NCBI GenBank assembly: GCA_001510575.1
Contig: LNGK01000004.1
Span: forward strand, 927,895-991,894
Origin: Knoxdaviesia capensis
Taxonomy: Eukaryota; Ascomycota; Sordariomycetes; Microascales; Gondwanamycetaceae
Direction of reading: 5' to 3'
DNA length: 64,000 nucleotides
Positions 37,053 to 49,018 of the stretch are shown here, piece by piece (position 1 is the stretch's first letter; every line of letters starts with the position of its first letter). The translations under genes and the position numbers were made by a program. A model generated the notes under the pieces. It worked only from the letters and a program-made list of their open reading frames with translations. It ran no database searches and was not told the DNA's origin.

Positions 37053-37679
37053 ACAGCAACAGCAGCAACAGCAACAACAGCAACACTTCCCTGGCCCGCC
37101 GGGGCCGCAGCAGCCGCGGCAGAGCTCGCATACCCCGCAGCCGCAGCAGCAGGCCATGCACCAGCCGCCCCCGCCGCCGCCGCCGCACGGCATGCACCAC
37201 AACGGCGGCGGCCAGCACTCGTCTGGCATGGCGGCGCAACAACCACTCCCGGGACCCGGTGGGGTGCCGGTGCATTCCCAGCACCCGACACCGCACGCCA
37301 CGCCGCCCGCCGGGATGAACAGCAACACTACTACTAACACCAACACAAACGGCGGCGGTGGTGGTGGCGCGGCGGGCAACGGCATGGAAATCAACATGCT
37401 GCCGATGACCACTGACCCGCTCGGCGGCGCTCCCGCAGGAGCAGCGGCAGCGACGGACCCGTACCAGATGCGAACGGTGTTCATGGGGGTGGATAATACC
37501 ATGGCCCTGGATGTGGTGGGTCTTTCTCTTCGTTCCCTTGAGAGAGAGAGGGAGTCGGCCTGGAGCTTGTGTGTGCGGTGCTAACGTTATGTGTGTGTGT
37601 GTGGCAGACTCACGAGGACTTCATGTTCTGGGATGCCGAGACGTGGAGTTCGCTGTTGCCGCAGAACGGCGGACTCTGA
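33605..37679 (+). CDS. Zn2Cys6 transcription factor with fungal-specific regulatory domain
   Basis: Nuclear DNA-binding regulator. Exons 33605-35098, 35176-37515, 37608-37679; 1301 residues. Introns are 77 nt (GTATGC donor, perfect TACTAAC branch) and 92 nt. A Pro/Gln/Ser-rich N-terminus is followed by the zinc cluster at 214-241 with spacing C-x2-C-x6-C-x5-C-x2-C-x6-C. Glutamine tracts are at about 350-370 and 1113-1135. The middle homology region spans roughly 559-900, with MAMTMGLHRDP and RRRLWFSILDMDL near 690-720. The last exon of 23 codons adds THEDFMFWDAETW, an acidic/aromatic C-terminus typical of activation domains. Low-complexity Gly, Pro and Gln runs suggest polymorphic length. The DNA targets and pathway cannot be told from sequence, so no symbol is given. 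Confidence 0.9.
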
Positions 37680-40600
37680 CGCGTCCTTGCTGCTGGACCC
37701 CTCGGAACCTCCGTTGCGCCGGTTGCTTGACGATTCCTACCGACTTATACAGGGTGTCTTTGATATAGACTCCGCCCTCGGTTTTGTATTCGATATCACC
37801 CTTTTTTCTTCATTTTTTTTTCTTTTTTTTCTTCTTCTTCTTCTTCTTTTCAGCCGTTTACACTTATTTCTACCCGTGCTTTCCAAACTGGCATGCTATG
37901 TTGTTGGTCATCGCCACCTTTCTTATTTTCATCTGCTTTTTGGAGTCTTGAGTCTTGTCTGCTTTTTGGCCGGTATGGAAGTCTGGGATTAGATATCACT
38001 GTAACACGGGGAAGGGAGGATTTCTGCGTGGGTTTTGTTTTCTTGAGCGGTAGTTTGGCCTGGAGTGGTGTTTGTCTATAGAAGGTGATTCACGTACGAG
38101 TGCGTGCTTGTGAATCACGGCAGAAGAAAGATGTCTTCATGTTGTCGAGCGGATTACTACGCAGTCGTTGCCTCCCCCACCGTGATTCAGAGTCCCTGCG
38201 GTTCCCCCCTTTGGTCGTTACCTATAAATACACCCGATCCCCCCGCATTCCCCTGAGAAAGAAACTCACACCGAAATCACAGCCATAGACACCGGAAAAG
38301 CCATAGACAGACATCCGAAATCCCACCAACATCGCTATCAACGATGATGAGAGCAAACCGCGCGGGACCGGGCTTGAACTTGTCCCCGGCCTAATATAGA
38401 TCTCCGTCTTTGCAGAGAGAGGCTTCCGGCGTTGTGTCCCCGGCCCGGCGGGTTCCATCAGCCATTCTCTCCCGTGCCAGCCACGTCTCCCCGCCGGGAG
38501 CGCAGGTTCTATGTCGAAGAAAGCAGCAAACCCGGCCGAGCCGGGCTGGACCGTGTTCCCGCCAAAGTTTAGTCTGCGCCAACGAGAAGAGAATGCGAAC
38601 GACCTTCTATGGCCCGACTCGAAGCGGTCTGTGCGGCCTGCCTACGTCCAGATGACGGCTCTCCCGCGCCGGGTTCCGACAACACCGCAAGAGGACTGGC
38701 TCTGCCCGGTGCCAGGAACAGATAGCGCTCGTACTTGCGAGCCAGATATAGATGTTTCAATGACTGGGCGCGGACTGTATACAACGCCACGAGGCATCGC
38801 GGCGCGCTCGGGGGGCTACAGGGACCCCGCCCGCCCCCTTGGCACGGTTTTTGAGTCCGGGTGTGCGTTGCGGGGGGGGGCGGGGGCTTGTTGGCATGTG
38901 GCCCGTTCGGGGAGTCGATGTCTTCGGGACAACATGTGACTAAATATCCACCTTGAAGCACTGTCCTGCGGCATAGAACCCTATCTATACCGGGGATCCA
39001 GTACCCGATGTGCAAACCTGCGTCCGCACGGAACCCACACAGCGGCGCCAAGTGTGCCTGTTCTGCGCACAACCCCGCCGTGCGCCGCGGCGGGTGTGAG
39101 TACCGGAGCAGGATTACGGCCGGCCTGCGGGGGTCTGGTTGGCCGGCCTCTCACTCCTAGACAGCCCCGAACAGACTTATGAGCCTGTGCTGCTGGCGAA
39201 GGTGTTCCCCACGGCGGGACAACCTTTCAAACAAGATGGTTTTATTCACCGAGGGGACATGCAGACATCACTGAAGCCCCGCGGCCGGCGGTCCCGGCGG
39301 TCCCGGCGCCGCTATGCTAGGACACAACCACCGAGGCGCCGGGCAGCTGTGGAGAAGCACGCCACGTTCCGTCAGAAGAACCCTGCCAAAACAAACACGA
39401 CGGGAAGTATTTCTGCGTATTATAACACTCGGGACACTTGCCGTCTGCACACTGCTGTATCAGATATAGAAACTTGAAGAATTGGGTTCGAATGATGAGA
39501 TGACGAGAATTAGCGGCGGTCGCCGTATGACACGTGAGATCCCGTATGTACCTCGTGATACATGTAGTTACACTAGTGCAATGGCGGTATTCCAGAATCC
39601 TTCTAGAATGACCCCGAATGAAGAAGGAGCAAAACCCCCCCAAGAGGCGCAGTTCTCGTTCGTTCCTTCCCGAGCAGCACAACAAGACTCATTGGCTGGC
39701 CGCAGAGTCGCTCCTTCCCCAAGTAAAATTGCAACAAGCGACCAGGCGCCCGTTATATTGCAAGCCCGGAATAGCCGCCGCTAGTGGACTTGCTAGTGGT
39801 GGATTGCAGATGCAGCGAATCAGGATCAGGAAGGCGCTGGTTGGTTGGCGGGATGTTAATCCAACGTCACATCGTGAATTTGGAAGTTTCAGCTGGTATT
39901 CGTCTCGCTCTCTCACTCTCGCTTTCTCTCTCCACAATTATACGTGCTCGGAGCTGTTGCGTTTCGTCCAATGCTGAGGGTCAAAAGTGATTTCTCGGAG
40001 AAGAGAAGGAAAAAAAAAAAAAAGGCACGCTTCTGCTACACTTTGGAAGGGAGAAACAGTCCTCCGTGAACACACTCCGGTGATCCTCTCCCGCCCCCGT
40101 TGCTGAGGAGGAGCCGGAGGAACAATAATAATCCATGGGAAGACGGGAATGACAGCGCAAACAAAACACAAGGGTTGGCAGCCAGTACGTACAGCACAGC
40201 CAGTCAGACAGACACCGGATCGTGTCAGGGCGGAGACCCCGATTCGCAGATCGAGGGTTTCAGCGCTGCCGTGCTTGTGCCTGGCGTGCCGCTGCAAGGT
40301 TCCTTCCAGCGGGCGCATCACCCTTTCTTTTGCATTTACACGGGGATGGTGCCCCCCCCCGCAGGGCTTGGTTCTCAGGCCTGGACGCAGCTACCAAAGG
40401 CCAGTCCATTGTCTTGCGCTGGGCCTGTTCTGTGTGACAAGATAGGGTGAGATTTGTGGGGATGGGGGATGGGGAATGGGGACTTTTTCTTCTAGAAGGT
40501 CTCTCTTCCTTCTTTCTTGGAGGTTTTCTTCATGGATTTAATTCGCCTTGGGCGGCTTCTGTTGCACTGCGTCCGTCCAGTGTTTAAATTCCACGAAATG

Positions 40601-42069
40601 CAGGGGCGGCGGAGCAAGTGGCCTTTCGTCCCACCAACCTTGCCAGCACTCCATCACCGGCGCTTTCCACGGCGTTCTGGATGTCGAGGGTATTCTATCT
40701 CCTCTGATGTATTTGGCTAGCGATGTGCTGTTCTTGGCTATTTCAACATGTTCCATCGAATAACCGGCCCTCCTGCGAACACTATGTGAACCTCTGCACT
40801 TACACCCGATCCAAGGCACACAACCCAGGCAGCCCGAACAGGCGAGGACTCTTGTTTCCAGCCTGTAGGCAAAACAGCAGAGTGCCAGTCTGATCTCCCA
40901 GCGATTATTCGCAAATCAGCAGCAGCAGCCCATTAGACGAAAAGAACCCTCCCCCCCCTCTCCGTCCCCCCCGCTCGCTCTCTCACTCACACACTCGCTC
41001 TTTGCCTTTTGCCGGTCTGCCCTGTCCCACAGTCCGTTCTTCGTCTCGGGGCTTGTTCCTTGTTAGGCAGGCGAAGGACCCCCCTCCCACCACCGCCGCC
41101 CATCTTCACCTCTATCTCTCTCTCTCTCTCTCGCTCTCTCTGCTTCTTGAGCCGCCCGCACCTTGGCGCTTTGAAACCCCCACCAACATGGGCCCGGCGA
41201 CTGCATATATGCGTTGATGCTAAGGCACGTTGTCCTGTCGGAGCATGTCTGGAGTGTACTGTACTGTACTGGACATGCAGAGGAACAAGGAACAAGCCCT
41301 AGCCCAGGACCGGACTTGTCCGATTTCTGGTACGGTGCTCATGTTTCGCTGTTTGAGATTTGAGCGGCTAGATGCCGTGCCTTTCTTGCTGTGGTGGCCG
41401 GTCCCATTAAAAGATTGCCGGGCCCTGCTCTTCTTTCCTCCGTGTGTCTGTCTGCCTCTTGAATCTCTCGTTTTCCGGTTTCTGCAGCTCGGGCAATATT
41501 TTCCTTATTTTATGTTTTTTTATTGTAGCTTTTCTAATTGCTCCTATCTTCTTTCTCTTCTATTGTAATCAGTCTCGCACTCTTTCTTTCTCTTCTGTTG
41601 TAACCCGTCTCGCACACTTCGCATATCCACTCTCACCTTCTCGGGACCGACGAGAGCCTCCTTCACACCTCCGCTGGATTCTTCGTATCCGCTTCTTCCC
41701 TGGATCTCTCGCATATCTTACTGTCACCAGCTTCCCTTCGATCGGACCGTTTCTGCTCGAGGCCCGCTGTATCTGGCTTCCATCAACGGCATCTTGACGA
41801 CACCTACGACCGGACGGGGGACTGCATATAAGTCCCCAAAGTCCACCGCAAGGGCTGCCACCGGCGACGACGAGAGAGAGGGTTCTTGGACAGGGAAAGT
41901 CTGTCTACCAGATCACATCCCATGGAGTCGAGACGGCGATAGCATCCAGCTCTCCTCACCTCCTTTCTCCTCTTTTCTATTCCTCCGAGGCCGACTCTCG
42001 GCTTTCGACTTACATCATTTCGCCGTCTTCTTCTAATACACACACACACACACACACACTCACACAACA
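37680..42069. other. 4.4-kb gene-free gap before the SAT4-like gene
   Basis: 37680-38100 looks like a long 3' UTR (T- and CTT-rich). The middle, 38.3-41.5 kb, has GC-rich and CT-repeat stretches (TC repeats near 41110-41140, poly-A near 40010-40023). The longest ATG-started ORF (38511-38939, 142 codons) has no family features. 41,560-42,069 is CT-rich and ends in a (CA)n run at about 42038-42066 directly before the next start codon, so it is probably promoter and 5' UTR. No tRNA or rRNA was recognised. Confidence 0.5.
42038..42066. repeat. CA microsatellite in the 5' leader of the SAT4-like gene
   Basis: A run of about 13 CA dinucleotides ends 4 bases before the start codon at 42070, so it lies in the 5' UTR if transcription starts upstream. 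Confidence 0.8.
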
Positions 42070-43508
42070 ATGGACTCGCAGTCCTCGCAGGTCGGGTCCG
42101 CCGACGACGGCATCTCGGGAGGGCCGGCCCTCCTGTCGGTGTCCGTCACCACCATCGTCTTCGCCCTGCTGACCTGCGTCGCCCGCTTCATGGTGCGCAT
42201 GAACATCAGCAGCGGGCTTGGCTGGGACGACTACTCGATAGTGGTCGCCATGGTACGTCTCTCTCCCCCCCCTCTCGTCCCTCACCAGACCTACAGGCTT
42301 GATAACTAACCCTCCACGGCAGATAATGGGCGTGGTCGGCATGATCTTCACCGTCCTCGAGGGCAGTTCCATCGACAATAGCCCCGTCCGCGCGCTGATG
42401 TTCGACGCCCTCGCGCAGCCGTGGCTGATGTTCGCGTCGACGCTCGGCAAGATCAGCGTGTGCTTCTTCCTGCTGCGCACCCTCGGCCGCCGCCGGCCGT
42501 GGAACCGCATGCTCGGCGCGCTCATCCTCGTGCTCGCGCTGACCAACCTCGCCTTCGCCATGACGTGGAACCTGCAGTGCCTGCCGCTGGAGAAGCTGTG
42601 GCGGCCCGACGTCGCCGGCGCGTGCGTCGACGCCGCCGTCGAGCGGAACCTCGGCCTGTTCCAGGGCGCCTTTGCCGTGTTCTCCTTCTTCTTCCTCGCC
42701 CTGTTCCCGCTGATCATCGTGCAGGACGCCCACGTGTCGCAGAATATCCGCTGGCCGTTCTACGTGCTCTCGGCGGCAAGCTTGACGTGAGTAAACTGCC
42801 CGTTTGCCTTTCTCGCTTTTGCTTCCGGGATGCTAGGTTCTTGACGAGTGGCTGTCTCTAACATCTACATCAGTGCCGGCATCTTCTCCATTCTCCGCAC
42901 CTACGAAATCTCCGTTCTCGGCGGCCGTCCGCCCTTCAGCGACGGTCTGGTCCGGGCCACTCTCTTCGCGAAGTACGTCCCCTCCCTGTGTCTCTCTATC
43001 TCACTCACACACTTCCTCTCTCTCACTCTCGAGCCTGTGTGTATGTCGTCTATACTAACCGCGCCCCCCCAGCCTCATCCAAAACCTCAGCATCGTCGCC
43101 GCAAACGTCCCCCCCATCGGCGCGCTCTTCTACCCAACGGACCGCTCGTCCCTCAGCATCTCCGACAGCAACGAGCTCATGGAGTCGTCCTCCGCGTCCG
43201 CTCGGCCCAGCCCTCACCGCGGCGCGGCCGGCGCATCGATGCGCTCATCGCTCGACAGCGGGAAAACCACCCTGCGCAGCGCCGAAGAGGGCCGCGGCGC
43301 CCCGCTCCCGGCGCGGCCCAGACCGGCGCTCGGCCCGGGCCGCCGCCAGCTGTCCTCCGAGCAGCTGGGCGGGATCATGCGCACCGTCAGCGTCGACGTC
43401 GTCGAGGAGGCCGTCTCCGACGCCGACCGCGCCGCCATGGCCCGCATGAACGGGGATGACTGGAAGGCCATTCTGCGCGGCGAGGGCTCGGTTCCCGCCG
43501 GCTGGTGA
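42070..43508 (+). CDS. SAT4/rhodopsin-like seven-helix integral membrane protein
   Basis: Member of the large fungal family of integral membrane proteins with a rhodopsin-like fold, whose biochemical role is mostly unknown. Exons 42070-42252, 42323-42786, 42874-42972, 43073-43508; 393 residues; introns of 70, 87 and 100 nt with CTAAC-like branches. Family hallmarks are Arg-containing helix 1, then LGWDDY (50-55), a cysteine pair with the pattern QC.P....W....GAC in the extracellular loop, and NIRWPFYVLSAASLTAGIFSILRTYEI. The last hydrophobic segment is NLIQNLSIVAANVPPIGALF. A cytosolic tail of about 120 residues is Ser/Arg/Pro-rich and may be phosphorylated. It converges with the AA9 gene, whose stop is about 500 bases downstream. 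Confidence 0.85.
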
Positions 43509-44005
43509 ATGGAGCCTCCCCCTTCCAACTCTACACCCTCTCATACGTACATACACACTCTCTCTTGTATATCTTCTTTCTCCTTTTTATGTCTTTTCAT
43601 GGGTTTTCTTTTCCGGACGAGCGAGCGATGGACGTGCCCAGCGATTTTGTGATTTTCTTTTGTTTTTTGTTTCTAGCGTCCCACGTCTCGGTATTGAGAC
43701 CGGGTCGCAATCTAGATAATGGCGGCATTTTTGGGGGGGATATTCACCGGCTTTGGGCGGGATGGAACGGAAGTGTTCTCTGGTCCCTTATGGGCTTTGT
43801 TTCTTGGTTTCATGTTCTTTAGGCGAGATACCCTTCATTGATTACATACTATATATCATATATGTGACGGCCTAACTCTTTCTATCTTCCAACCTTTCAT
43901 AGCATGTGACGACGATAGCTTCGCTTCCTCAGGTTCCCTATCCTTGATACCATCCCATCATCCACACTACTTACACGCTCTCAATATTCTCAACACCACT
44001 GAAGA
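43509..44005. terminator. Convergent 3' region between the SAT4-like gene and the AA9 gene
   Basis: Both flanking genes end here, so their 3' UTRs and polyadenylation signals must share these 500 bases. T-rich runs are at 43570-43610 and 43650-43670, and an AT-rich patch (ATATATCATATATG) is near 43852. No gene is seen. Confidence 0.5.
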
Positions 44006-45766
44006 CTACGTGGCCTCGGGATACGGCAACCGCACCGTCTCGACCACCGTGACGAACTCTAGCTGCGTGATCGTGACCCGTTCCGTCAGGATCACCGTCG
44101 AGTACACCACATTCGCCACCACAACCGGCGGCGTGACAGCCAGCGGCACTTCCGGGAACATCGAGGCCGCAACGGTCTCGTCGACTACCTGGATTACCGA
44201 CGCGGGGATCTCAAACTCCGGCGGCGGCGGCCGCGAGAGCACCGGCGGCGGGACGACTACGCCAACGCTGCTGCTGGGGGCAACCACGGCGGTCGGCGTG
44301 ACGATCTCCACGGCTGGTGGGGGTGGCAGGGTCGGCGCTTCGGGGATGACCGGGACCACCGGGACCACCGGGACGGCCGGGACGGCCGGGACGGTTGCTG
44401 GTGGGGCGGGAACTTCGACGACGGGGGTTTCCACTGCCGGAGTCTCGACAACCGGCGTCTGCACCACAGGGGTTTCGACGATGGGAGTCTCGACCGCCGG
44501 AGGGACCACCACCGGAGTCGGCGATGGGGCGGCAGGCTGCGGCACCACGCTAACCACCCCCGTGCCGACCGAAACCGGCGTGACCGGCATCCGCTGGCTA
44601 GCATGAACCGGGTCGGCGCTGTACTCAACAGGCTAGTGGGGATGAAGGGTACTCCCGAGTTAGCAAAGTGCACCACATCGGTCTTTAAAGCAACCCCCTC
44701 AAAAAGACTTAGTTGAGACGGGCAACAAGAAAGACAAAAAGACTTACCCCCGGAATCGGATACGTAGTGTACCCACTAAACAAATCAAACCGCACGCCCG
44801 GCAAATCCGACCTATAGAACTCCGTCGCCGGGATCCCCGGCGGCGCCAGCGTGCCGTTCCCGGACACCGCCAGGTTGAAGCAGAACGGGTAGTTCTGCGC
44901 GCCGTTCGGCTGCCCGGCCGCGTGCAGCGCAATGATCTCGTGGCGCAGCACGTAGTTGCCCGGCGCCAGGTCGGCTGGGATGTGGATGAACCACGTCAGG
45001 TTGTTCTTGATCATCACGTTCGGCGCCCACAGCTGCGAGGGGGCGTCCACCAGCGCTTCGTGGCTGATCACGAAGAACTCGAGCGCCGTCTTGTCTACCG
45101 ATTGCTGCGCGTGTTGTCAGTTTTTATTTTTATTTCATATTTACAGGCAGCCCGGGAGCAGCATGTTGACGGGATTGGAGGGGTGCACTTACGCAGGGGC
45201 CATTGCAGTTCGCCAACGCGTCCACGATCGGCCCGACATGCGAGTCCGGCCACGTACTCCAGTGCACGGCAACGTCGTCGCCGGCCTGGACCGGCACGGC
45301 GAGATCGGCGGGGGTGGCACCTTTGTGACAGATGATATTGGGGTCTGCGTACTCCTCGGGCGTCACGAAGGCGTTTCTGGAAGTTCACGTTAGTCAAGAG
45401 TTCCGGATGGCTCTGTGAAGAGACTTTGGATGTCTTCTATCCTGGAGACGAGAAACTCACTGCAGGTTCTCTGGCGTCGACCACTCAACTACCTTGGGCG
45501 GCGGTTGCTCGTACTGGAAGGACGGGTTGTACCCGAGATAGCTAGACACCAAGACACCAACCGTTAGTATTCACCGCCATCTCAACCTTCTAGTTATCGG
45601 ATAGCAAACAACACTCCAAGAAAAAAGCTCACAAGATTCCCGCCGAATCGTCCCCTTGTGGATACACCACAATGGCATCCGCAATGCCGTGCGCGGCCAC
45701 CTGCGCGACGAACACCGCCAGGGCTACCAAGCCTGCCGACACGGACCGGTGCAGGAGACTCGTCAT
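44006..45766 (-). CDS. AA9 lytic polysaccharide monooxygenase with long Pro/Val/Thr tail
   Basis: Secreted copper enzyme that cleaves cellulose or related glucans oxidatively. Exons on the minus strand: 45766-45633, 45541-45461, 45376-45193, 45104-44748, 44632-44006; 460 residues. The signal peptide is 1-25, and mature His1 is residue 26 (VAA|HGIADA). The copper ligands are His26, His118 (WPDSHVGP) and axial Tyr205 (AQNYP), with second-sphere His194 and Gln203. Cys88/Cys208 and Cys129/Cys133 match the usual two disulfides. The catalytic domain ends near YPIPG (252). Exon 5 encodes a 208-residue tail rich in Pro, Val and Thr, with VETP-type repeats and no cysteines, so no CBM1. The tail may be O-glycosylated (inferred). 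A minus-strand TATATAG at 46001-45995 lies about 230 bases upstream of the start. Confidence 0.9.
44330..44530 (-). repeat. Short tandem repeats encoding the AA9 tail
   Basis: On the + strand the block GGGACCACC/GGGACGGCC repeats at about 44350-44395, and TTTCGAC-type 15-base units repeat at about 44410-44500. In the coding frame they give repeated PVVPV and ETPVV units. They are coding repeats inside exon 5 and likely vary in number between strains. Confidence 0.65.
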
Positions 45767-47417
45767 GGCTGGACAGAAAAGCAGGTATCTGGCTGCTGAT
45801 GCTTTGGTTTTGGCTGCTGGTCTGGAAGAAGCGGTCGATGATTGTCGACAAGACCGCAAAAGCCGATGATATTCGCACACGGCCGCAAAACAAACAGAGA
45901 AAGGAGAGAGAATGAGATGAGAATGGCAACTAAAGACCAAGAAGGATAGGTGTGTGAGAGAATGTGAGGAATAGAGAGAAATAACACCGCCCTACTATAT
46001 ACCAACAGAACCTGGATCCGGGATGATGGCCACATTGCACGGACAAACGGCTCTCCATTCCTAGACATACATATATATACCCACCCATTCCTCCCACCTA
46101 TCTCGTCTATCGACGACCCGGGTCGAGCAGTTCTCGTTAGACGAGGGAATCCTCTGCCACATCCGCTCTTCGCTCTTTGGGCGGGACCACTATAACCCAC
46201 TTCGGCGTCATTTTTGGGTCGTGTGGCCGAAGCAGCAGACGCCATCTCCAGACTTATGGCCATATATCTCATATATTTGCTTGTTTCCGCCCCCTCTTCT
46301 CCCCATCCCTAGGCTACGGAGATAGTCAGGCTGGGGGAGGAACAGCAAGCAATATGAAGAGGGTCTCCGGCCAAGGAACAACGAGAGTCCGAGAGACTAT
46401 GGCGATCTTCCGTCGCCACTCAGAGTGTTGGACGAGCGTGTTGGCTGCAGGCTGCGAAGGAGGGTATAGATTAGCCGGATATACATGTTCATGAACGAGT
46501 AGTGTGTAAGTGCTGAAGCTGTCTGACCGGATGGCACAAGACTGTGAGAAGGGTTTCCAGTCAATATATGTTAGATGAAGAGTGGACGACGACCGTCAGA
46601 TAAGATTTGTCGACTCAGACGACAAGCATATATGTATATTGGGCTTCCAATATACGTCCCGCCTCGAGTCACACCCCCACAATCTGGAGAGCGCTCGGCC
46701 AGGCAAACCCCGGGTTCTGTGGCCGGGGGACCAAGAGGATGTGGACACGAAGGCTGTGGAAGGGCCCAATATGCATAGATTGGGTTTGGACATAGGCTGA
46801 ATGCAACATGCGAGCCCCACCCCAGACATCGCCCACGGAAGCCTGGCTGTGTGTTGATCGATCTTCCCCATGGGGGTGTGTGCGTTATCCAGAGTGGTTC
46901 ATGTGCCAACCCGATGTACTGGGAGCAAACAGATCGTAGGGACTTTCTGCAAAGTGTTAGTATAACATTGGCCTAGAATGGCTAATACCGAGGTGATGAT
47001 GATGCTAGTACGTGACCACAAGAATACAGCAATACAGGCAATCACATGGAGAAAAACATAGCACAGGAAGTATCGCGGAGAAAGATTGGAATCAACTATC
47101 GGGACTGGAACAAGGCTTAGAGGAATCTCTAGCGCTGGACACATGAAACTCCTGTGGCAACAAGTTGAAGAAGATCAGCCTCCGCGGAGGAGTGTAAAGA
47201 AGCAAAAGTCCAAAAGAAAAACAAGACTGCCCGTCATTCGGAAGAGTCCGGGACTTTGGGAGAGAAAAGAAGACGCAGAGAGCGTGCCGGCTGAGAAGGA
47301 GTCTCTGTGGAAGCAAGCAGGAAAGGCAAAGAAGAATCAGATCGTCAAGGACATTGTCGGGAATGTTGTGTTTATATGGTTTTTTTTTTCTTTTTTGGTT
47401 TGTCGGCAGATGGCCGC
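45767..47417. other. Upstream region of the AA9 gene and 3' side of atx1
   Basis: About 1.65 kb. The AA9 promoter lies near 45767-46300, with TATA-like sequences at 45995-46001 and about 46066-46080. A 9-bp inverted repeat (GTATATTGG at 46634-46642 and CCAATATAC at 46647-46655, 4-base spacer) contains CCAAT, the motif bound by the HAP complex. The rest shows no gene. Confidence 0.5.
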
Positions 47418-47776
47418 TCATGCGCCGACAGGGAGAACGATGCTCTGCTCGACGCCGTCAGACGAGCCGGAAGTGACCTTCTTGCCGGTCTTCGAGATGG
47501 TCTGGAGCACGGTCTCGTAGGGCAGGGTCGGCTCGGCGACCACGGTGGCCGACTGGGTCTCGAGCGAGACCTCGTAGCTCTTCACGCCTGTAGACAGCAA
47601 GAGAAGATAAAAACAGTTAGGACCGGGTACAGGACAGCCACACAAACGCGAAGCATGCACTCCAGTGGTTAGGGTGGGTACGCACCGTCCAGCTTCTTCA
47701 GCACGCGATCGACGGCGCCGGAGCATCCTCCGCACGACATGACAACGCCAAACTTGTAGGTGTGCTCGTCGGACAT
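47418..47776 (-). CDS. atx1: Copper chaperone Atx1
   Basis: Small cytosolic metallochaperone that passes Cu(I) to a P-type ATPase of the Golgi, and so supplies copper to secreted enzymes. Exons on the minus strand: 47776-47686 and 47587-47418; a 98-nt intron with donor GTGCGT; 86 residues. It is a single HMA domain with the MSCGGC copper site at 13-18 (Cys15, Cys18), the following SGAVDRVLKKLDGV helix and lysine-containing loop TGKKVTSG. The splice restores LDGVKSYEV, as in other Atx1 proteins. The C-terminal QSIVLPVGA slightly exceeds the yeast protein. A TATATATA stretch about 140 bases upstream (near 47915-47926) may be the TATA box. It lies next to a copper-dependent AA9 gene, but in tandem and 1.6 kb away, so no shared control is shown. 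Confidence 0.93.
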
Positions 47777-48984
47777 TTTGGGGCAGATCTGGGGCAGGAA
47801 AGATATGTGATGGGGAGGGCAAAAGAGGTTGTTGGAGAAGGAATGAGAGAGGTTCACAGGCGAAGGATTTCTTGGGAAGCTTCTCGAGAGAAGTGTTTAT
47901 TCTTGGGGCCAGATTATATATATATGGATGGAGGTTCGTGGTGGGGTAAAAGGCCGACGGGGATAAGACAGCGGTAGGGGCTCAAAACTGCGGGTACTTT
48001 TTCACTGAGTGACTCGTTATCTCGTTTGAAACAGAATGCGGGAGAAGTTCACAGATTGACCGTTGACGTCAAAACCCGCTCGTTTTATATGGCAGAAATT
48101 TGATGATCTCTTCAGATATTAAAGGAGAAGACGTCGTGACAGATCGAAAAAAAGACGAAAGAAGAATACGGAACTCTACAGAAGAAAGACGTCGTTTATT
48201 GTGGTGGAAGGTGCATTAATAATGCACTTCGCAGGCGGAGGCAGGTGCGAACCTGACACAAACCTGCCACTTGGCCACACGCCGCGCGCGCCTTCCGCGA
48301 TATTCTGCGACATTATGGCGTCTAAAAGCGGAGGTACCCGGGCGCTGGAGCTTGTATGCCAGGAGTACCTGGATGGCGTGCTTGTCAGGGCTGCTCCTTC
48401 CCTGCCAACGTTTCCAGGCGGTGACGAACCGCTGTTCAGTGGTGACTGGTGACCAACCCCGATAAGCTGCAGGGAAGGAACCCTCAAACCCTAATCTGCC
48501 GGCTTCTGAAAGCCGGTGCGGGCAGTGTTATCCCCGAGCATTGCGCTCGCTTTTGCCGCATTTCCCACGCAAACTGTCCTCAATTCATTGCCGGTTCAAG
48601 CAAGAAAAAAAAAAAAAAAAAAAAAGGAGATAAACGAGCGCTCGGCAAAGGACTGTGTTTCGGGGGTTGGTCACCGCCATCGGCTATGTATCTTGCACAT
48701 ATACAAAACCTGAAACATGCTCATAGTGAAGGGAACCCGAAGACACGCAAACGCAAGGTCGCTCGCACAGCAAACACACAAACGGTGTGTGTGCGTGTGT
48801 GTGTCTCAGCCAGATTCGAGATGAGTTGGCCGTGCCGCCGGTGTCGCTTCGAGAGGGACCAAAAGGCGAAAGACCCAGCGTTCAGACGACGATCGGGAGG
48901 GGGAGGGGCGCACGCCTTCGTCGTCCTTTTGATAAGCCGGACCAGGCCTGTGTCTCAGGGTGGCCGACGGCGGAAACAACCTGC

Positions 48985-49018
48985 TCAACTTGCTCAACTT
49001 GCTCAACTTGCTCAACAC
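48985..49018. repeat. 9-base minisatellite, about four units
   Basis: The unit CTCAACTTG is repeated head to tail about four times in a gene-free region. Confidence 0.8.

Noticed and set aside
35254..37296. Minus-strand ORF of 680 codons
   Set aside because: It is antisense to exon 2 of the Zn2Cys6 regulator and contains Arg/His/Leu runs made by the GC-rich sense codons and glutamine repeats.
38511..38939. Plus-strand ATG ORF of 142 codons
   Set aside because: No domain, no promoter features, Arg/Pro-rich composition in GC-rich DNA. It could be an orphan gene but nothing supports it.
43944..44606. Plus-strand 220-codon Gly/Thr-rich ORF
   Set aside because: Antisense to the AA9 tail. The minus strand continues the AA9 frame through a proper intron, and the plus frame has only repeat-derived Gly/Thr.
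48985..49018. Four-unit 9-base repeat as a CRISPR array
   Set aside because: Units are contiguous with no spacers, and the genome is fungal.
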